Assembly (NCBI GenBank): GCA_905193395.1
Contig: CAJJOO010000036.1
Span: 1 to 8,939, forward strand
Reading direction: 5' to 3'
From: an uncultured Porphyromonadaceae bacterium
Lineage (GTDB): Bacteria; Bacteroidota; Bacteroidia; Bacteroidales; Muribaculaceae
Length of the DNA: 8,939 nt
Shown: one piece after another, positions 5,712 through 8,939 of the stretch
Layout of the letters: each line of letters begins with the position of its first letter
Position numbering within the stretch: the stretch's first letter is position 1
Made by a program: the position numbers and the translations under genes
Notes under the pieces: model-generated
The model's database searches: none
Seen by the model: only the letters and a program-made list of their open reading frames with translations
Told to the model about the DNA's origin: nothing

Positions 5712-8700
5712 TCAGCGCGAATAGATTACAGAATTGTTGCGGTTGAGAATCTGCACGTGGCAGGCGATGTTCGCCGGCACTCCCAGATAGTTGTGCGGGA
5801 AAGCGCGGTAGTCGTTGCCCAGGTCGTTGATTTCGTCGCGGTCGTAGTTGTTGCCGGTGATGTTCTTCATCACGATGACGATAGTGACGGAATTGTCGGT
5901 GCAGGTGATTTTGCGCATCACCATTCCTTCCATGATTTCGCGGGGACAGGTTTCGTTCTGTTTGCGCACGGCCTGCTGCCACGATGCGTTGCCGCCAGAG
6001 GAAGCGCTGCTGCCTGCGTTGCCTGCGGCGCTGCTGTCCTGGGCTGCGGCCTGGTTCTGACCCCATGAACGTGTTTCCTTGTTCCAGTTCATTGTGCTCA
6101 GCAGGGTGTGCGAGGCGTTGTAGAATTTCACCGAGCGCGGGGTGATGCCGTCGGCTTCGTAGGTGAATTCGGCGATGGACTGGCCGTAGATAGAGTCGTC
6201 GGGTTTACCCTGGGCGTTGAGTATGCGTTCGGAAGTCACACTGTTGTGATCGTTGTAGGTGCGGACGTTCTCGAAGCGCAGTTTGCCGTCGGGAGCGTAG
6301 TAGCGCATCGAGGTGATGTTGCCGCGCTCGTCGTATTCCACGGTGCATTTGGACGACTGGGCGTTGCCCGCCGCAACCTGATTCCCTGCGGTGTCGTAAT
6401 AAATCTCGCTCACCTGGCGGTTATGGCTGTCGTATTCCTTGGCGATTCGGTGGAAGCCGGAGTTGCCGGTTGCGGGATTACCATGTCCGTCGAAGATGGC
6501 AACCTCGATAGTGTTGTTGCGGTTGTCATATTTGTAGCGGACTTCGGGTTCGTCGGTAGCCGATGATTTGATGGGGCTCCCGCCGGCGGTGAGGTTGATT
6601 TCGGAGGTCCTGCGTCCGCGCTGGTCGAATGTGTAGCGGCTGACGTGTGTGCCGTCGGCAATGGAGCCGGGCTGGCCGCCGGAGTTCCAGATGGAAACGG
6701 CGGTGTTGTTGCCGTTGCTGTCATATTCGTAGCGGATTTCGTGGGCGTTTATTACGGGTCGGCCGTTTGTGCCGTCGTTGAGGATGCCGTTGACGGGATT
6801 GTCGGACAGGTCGGTGAGCGACTCGGACACGAGCATGCCGAGTTCGTTGTAGTGGTAATGCCGTTTGGACGAACCGTTGTAGAGGCTGCCGTTCGATCCG
6901 GTGCGCCATTGGGTGGCGATGTGGCCCGTGAGCGGGTCGTAGGTGTAATGGTCGGTGAAAATCAGGCCGTTGGACGAGTTGTAATAGTCCGTCTTGCTCA
7001 GGCGCGAGGTCTTGGCGTCGTAGGTCTGAGTCAGGCGTGCATAGTCGCCGCTGGATGTGAGATTGCCCGAGGCGTTTTTGAATTCAACGGACTGCAGGCG
7101 GCCGGTGCTGTCATACTGATACTGGACGTTGGCGAAACCGCTGTTGTTGTTCATGGGCTTGCCGTCGGCGTCGTAGTATTTTAGTTCTGCCACCGAGCCG
7201 TAGGGCGAGTATGCCAGTTCGACGGCGTAGACGCCCGACTGGTCGCGGGTGGGATTACCTTCGATGTCGAAATACGATTCCTTGACCGGACGGCCCAGTT
7301 CGTCGTATTCGCGCTTGTAGGAGGTCTCGTAGCCGCCATTGGCCACGGGTTTGCCGTCGATACCGAAGTTGCGGCGCTCGGTCACGTCGCCCTCGTCGTT
7401 GTATTCCATTTCGATTTGGGCTATGTAGTTGTCATCGTCCACCAGGTTGCCGTTTTCGTCGAGATAGCGGATTTCGGTGGCCAGGCCGATGGAGTTCATG
7501 TCACACTCCATCACGGCGAAATGCAGTGAGTTGTATGTGCCGATGACATGGTTGCCCTCGTCGTCGAGCAGTTCGACGCGCGAGTCGAAGTTGTTGCCGT
7601 CCGGAGTATAGCGGACGGTAACATAGCCGTCATTGATGAACATGGGGTTGCCGTCGGCGTCGACAGCGGTGGCCGTGGTGCGGTAGCCGTCGTCGTAGGT
7701 GTATTTGTAACCGAAGGCGCGCGATTTGCTGCTGGGCACGGGGTCATCGTTGCCGTTGAAATACATTTCGGAAATCAGGTTGCCGACTTCGTCGTAACTC
7801 AGCGCGGCGCGGTGGATGTTATGGCCTTCGTGCGAGGGCGAGCCTTCGTGGGCGAAGAAGGCCACTTCCGTGCGGTTGCCTTCGTCGTCGTATTTGTAGC
7901 GGCGGATTGCGGTGCCGTTCTCGTCGCCCACGGGGTTGCCGTCGCGGTCGATTGCGGTCACGGAAATCACGCGGCCCAGGTTGTCGTACTCATACTGCTC
8001 GCCGAAGATACCGTTGAGGTCTGCGGTCGGTTCCTTGGGCAGCGACAGGTAGGTGCGTTCCACCAGGCGGCCGTCGGGGTCGTATTTCAGATACATGTGG
8101 GCGATGTTGCTGCTCTGCATCGAAACCACGATGTCGTCGGTCGACGGATTGCCGGTGCCGTTGAAGAACTTGGGAGAGTTCTTGTCGTCGTCGTAAGTGA
8201 TGGTGACGATGTTGCCCTTGTCGCCGTAGGTGAATTTGTAGAGAACCTTGCCATGCTCGTTGCGGGCAATCATGTAGTCGACGCGGCCGTTGGAACCGTA
8301 GTGATATTCCTGGTCGGGGAAGCGGAGACCCAGGTTCTCGGCGTCGGCATAGGGAATCACCTTGCCCTTGGCGTTGACCAGCGAGACGCGGACCACCTTG
8401 CCTCCCTTGGTCTGGATGCGGTAGGACTGGGCGCGGTCGCGTTTCTCGGAGCCGTAGAGCGAGCCGATGCCCACGGGGGCGCCGTTCACCTCGACGTAGT
8501 CGCGATAGTAATATGTCTTGGTGCGGAGCATGCCCCAGGCAAAGATTCCGGCGGCAATGACGATGAGCGCCAGCACGATACCGCCGATTTTAACGGTGTT
8601 GGGGGTGGGCTTTTCCTTCCACGAGCCGGTGTCGAGATAGCGCTCGGTGAGGCGGCGGATTTCGGCGGGGGTGGGACGGCGTGCCGGGTCGGGGTCGAGC

Positions 8701-8939
8701 ATCGAGTCAATGAGTTTTTCGAGTTCGGAATCGAACCCCGGCTTGTCGAGCGGAGGAACGGGTTCGCCGGGAGTCTGCGCCAGGCCGCCGTGGTCGCCGT
8801 AGGGGGCGTTGCCGGTAATCATTTCGTAGGCGGTGGCGCCGAGTGCCCAGACGTCGGTCTTGGCGTCGCTCACGCCGCTCGCCGGGTCGAGCACCGACCA
8901 GCTGGGGCCGAGCTTCTGGCGGGTGATGGACACCGGCGT
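5712..8939 (-). CDS. Transmembrane Hanks-type Ser/Thr kinase with YD-repeat ectodomain (5' partial)
   Basis: The reading frame is open through the right edge. The visible 1075 residues lack the true start, ATP lobe, HRD and DFG motifs. The GTG at 8931-8933 is an internal Val, used here as residue 1. Residues 1-100 are the end of a kinase C-lobe: TDVWALGATAYEMITGNAPYG (subdomain IX, D27), then LIDSMLDPDPARRPTPAEI with the subdomain XI Arg. The APE position reads WSVLD, an atypical form. A membrane span covers about 114-135. A juxtamembrane region (about 140-200, YRDYVEVNGAPVGIG) precedes about 22 YD-like repeats (210-950). An Ala/Ser/Gly/Gln linker (960-985) then leads to a domain with C996, C1011 and C1058 that I cannot place. 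The kinase should face the cytoplasm and the repeats the periplasm, so it is probably a receptor-like sensor. Forty nt downstream lies the BACON-like gene. Catalytic competence cannot be judged here. Confidence 0.88.
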   Translation of the reverse strand, partial: TPVSITRQKLGPSWSVLDPASGVSDAKTDVWALGATAYEMITGNAPYGDHGGLAQTPGEPVPPLDKPGFDSELEKLIDSMLDPDPARRPTPAEIRRLTERYLDTGSWKEKPTPNTVKIGGIVLALIVIAAGIFAWGMLRTKTYYYRDYVEVNGAPVGIGSLYGSEKRDRAQSYRIQTKGGKVVRVSLVNAKGKVIPYADAENLGLRFPDQEYHYGSNGRVDYMIARNEHGKVLYKFTYGDKGNIVTITYDDDKNSPKFFNGTGNPSTDDIVVSMQSSNIAHMYLKYDPDGRLVERTYLSLPKEPTADLNGIFGEQYEYDNLGRVISVTAIDRDGNPVGDENGTAIRRYKYDDEGNRTEVAFFAHEGSPSHEGHNIHRAALSYDEVGNLISEMYFNGNDDPVPSSKSRAFGYKYTYDDGYRTTATAVDADGNPMFINDGYVTVRYTPDGNNFDSRVELLDDEGNHVIGTYNSLHFAVMECDMNSIGLATEIRYLDENGNLVDDDNYIAQIEMEYNDEGDVTERRNFGIDGKPVANGGYETSYKREYDELGRPVKESYFDIEGNPTRDQSGVYAVELAYSPYGSVAELKYYDADGKPMNNNSGFANVQYQYDSTGRLQSVEFKNASGNLTSSGDYARLTQTYDAKTSRLSKTDYYNSSNGLIFTDHYTYDPLTGHIATQWRTGSNGSLYNGSSKRHYHYNELGMLVSESLTDLSDNPVNGILNDGTNGRPVINAHEIRYEYDSNGNNTAVSIWNSGGQPGSIADGTHVSRYTFDQRGRRTSEINLTAGGSPIKSSATDEPEVRYKYDNRNNTIEVAIFDGHGNPATGNSGFHRIAKEYDSHNRQVSEIYYDTAGNQVAAGNAQSSKCTVEYDERGNITSMRYYAPDGKLRFENVRTYNDHNSVTSERILNAQGKPDDSIYGQSIAEFTYEADGITPRSVKFYNASHTLLSTMNWNKETRSWGQNQAAAQDSSAAGNAGSSASSGGNASWQQAVRKQNETCPREIMEGMVMRKITCTDNSVTIVIVMKNITGNNYDRDEINDLGNDYRAFPHNYLGVPANIACHVQILNRNNSVIYSR
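6084..8306 (-). repeat. Array of about 22 YD-like repeats of about 32 residues
   Basis: Within the kinase ectodomain (residues about 210-950), units follow the pattern YxYDxxGNxxExxYxDxxGNPxxxxxGxxxx. YD or equivalent anchors fall at 316, 348, 380, 413, 511, 543, 575, 607, 638, 665, 737, 802, 834 and 867, a usual spacing of 31-33 residues (about 96 bp). Units with Asn, Phe or Ser in place of the YD residues fill the gaps. At the DNA level, conserved stretches encoding GNP/GKP and DADG recur (for example near 7646 and 7155). The repeats look like RHS-type YD repeats, which form beta structures. No RHS core or toxin tip is present. Confidence 0.82.

Noticed and set aside
6108..7184. Plus-strand frames opposite the YD repeats
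   Set aside because: Their periodic Val/Gly/Ala pattern is the mirror of the minus-strand YD-repeat codons.
6084..8306. CRISPR array or toxin RHS element
   Set aside because: The about 96-bp periodicity is protein-coding and imperfect, with no identical repeats or spacers. No RHS core, DPxG-type cleavage motif, toxin tip or immunity gene is visible.

Overview
All five genes I can support lie on the minus strand, so transcription runs from high to low coordinates. The window looks like a Bacteroidales chromosome. The evidence is: two promoter-like sites matching the Bacteroidetes consensus (TTTG, about 20 nt, TAnnTTTG); no clear Shine-Dalgarno sequences; a secreted protein with the short 'YNLQG...' C-terminal tail common in Bacteroidales; and a BACON-like domain. 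The DNA is GC-rich with many GCC/GGC codons, which suggests a high-GC member of the order. A Muribaculaceae- or Prevotella-like host is my guess, not a demonstrated assignment.

Right part (8939 to 4991): a two-gene operon whose start lies beyond the window edge. The first gene encodes the C-terminal lobe of a Hanks-type Ser/Thr kinase, one membrane span, a long exported array of about 22 YD-like repeats of roughly 32 residues, an Ala/Ser-rich linker and a small C-terminal Cys-containing domain. Forty bases downstream is a small secreted protein with a helical N-terminal part, a Pro/Thr/Glu linker and a BACON-like domain. A strong 14-bp hairpin follows its stop.

Middle (4840 to 3004): a single-gene unit with its own promoter (4810-4840), a 558-residue secreted protein containing a clear internal duplication and a putative C-terminal sorting tail, and a good intrinsic terminator (3004-3054).

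Left part (2949 to 35): a compact operon with a promoter at 2901-2932 and a perfect 14-bp palindrome just upstream of it (possible operator). It encodes an LtaS/MdoB-type membrane phospho-group transferase. A PAP2 phosphatase starts 2 bases after the transferase stop. A small DUF6582-like protein comes last, preceded by a hairpin. Transferase and phosphatase probably act on the same envelope lipid or glycan pathway; the substrate cannot be read from the sequence.

The most unusual element is the kinase with an exported YD-repeat array. It has an atypical activation-segment end and a small exported partner gene. This is a candidate transmembrane sensing or surface-signalling system.
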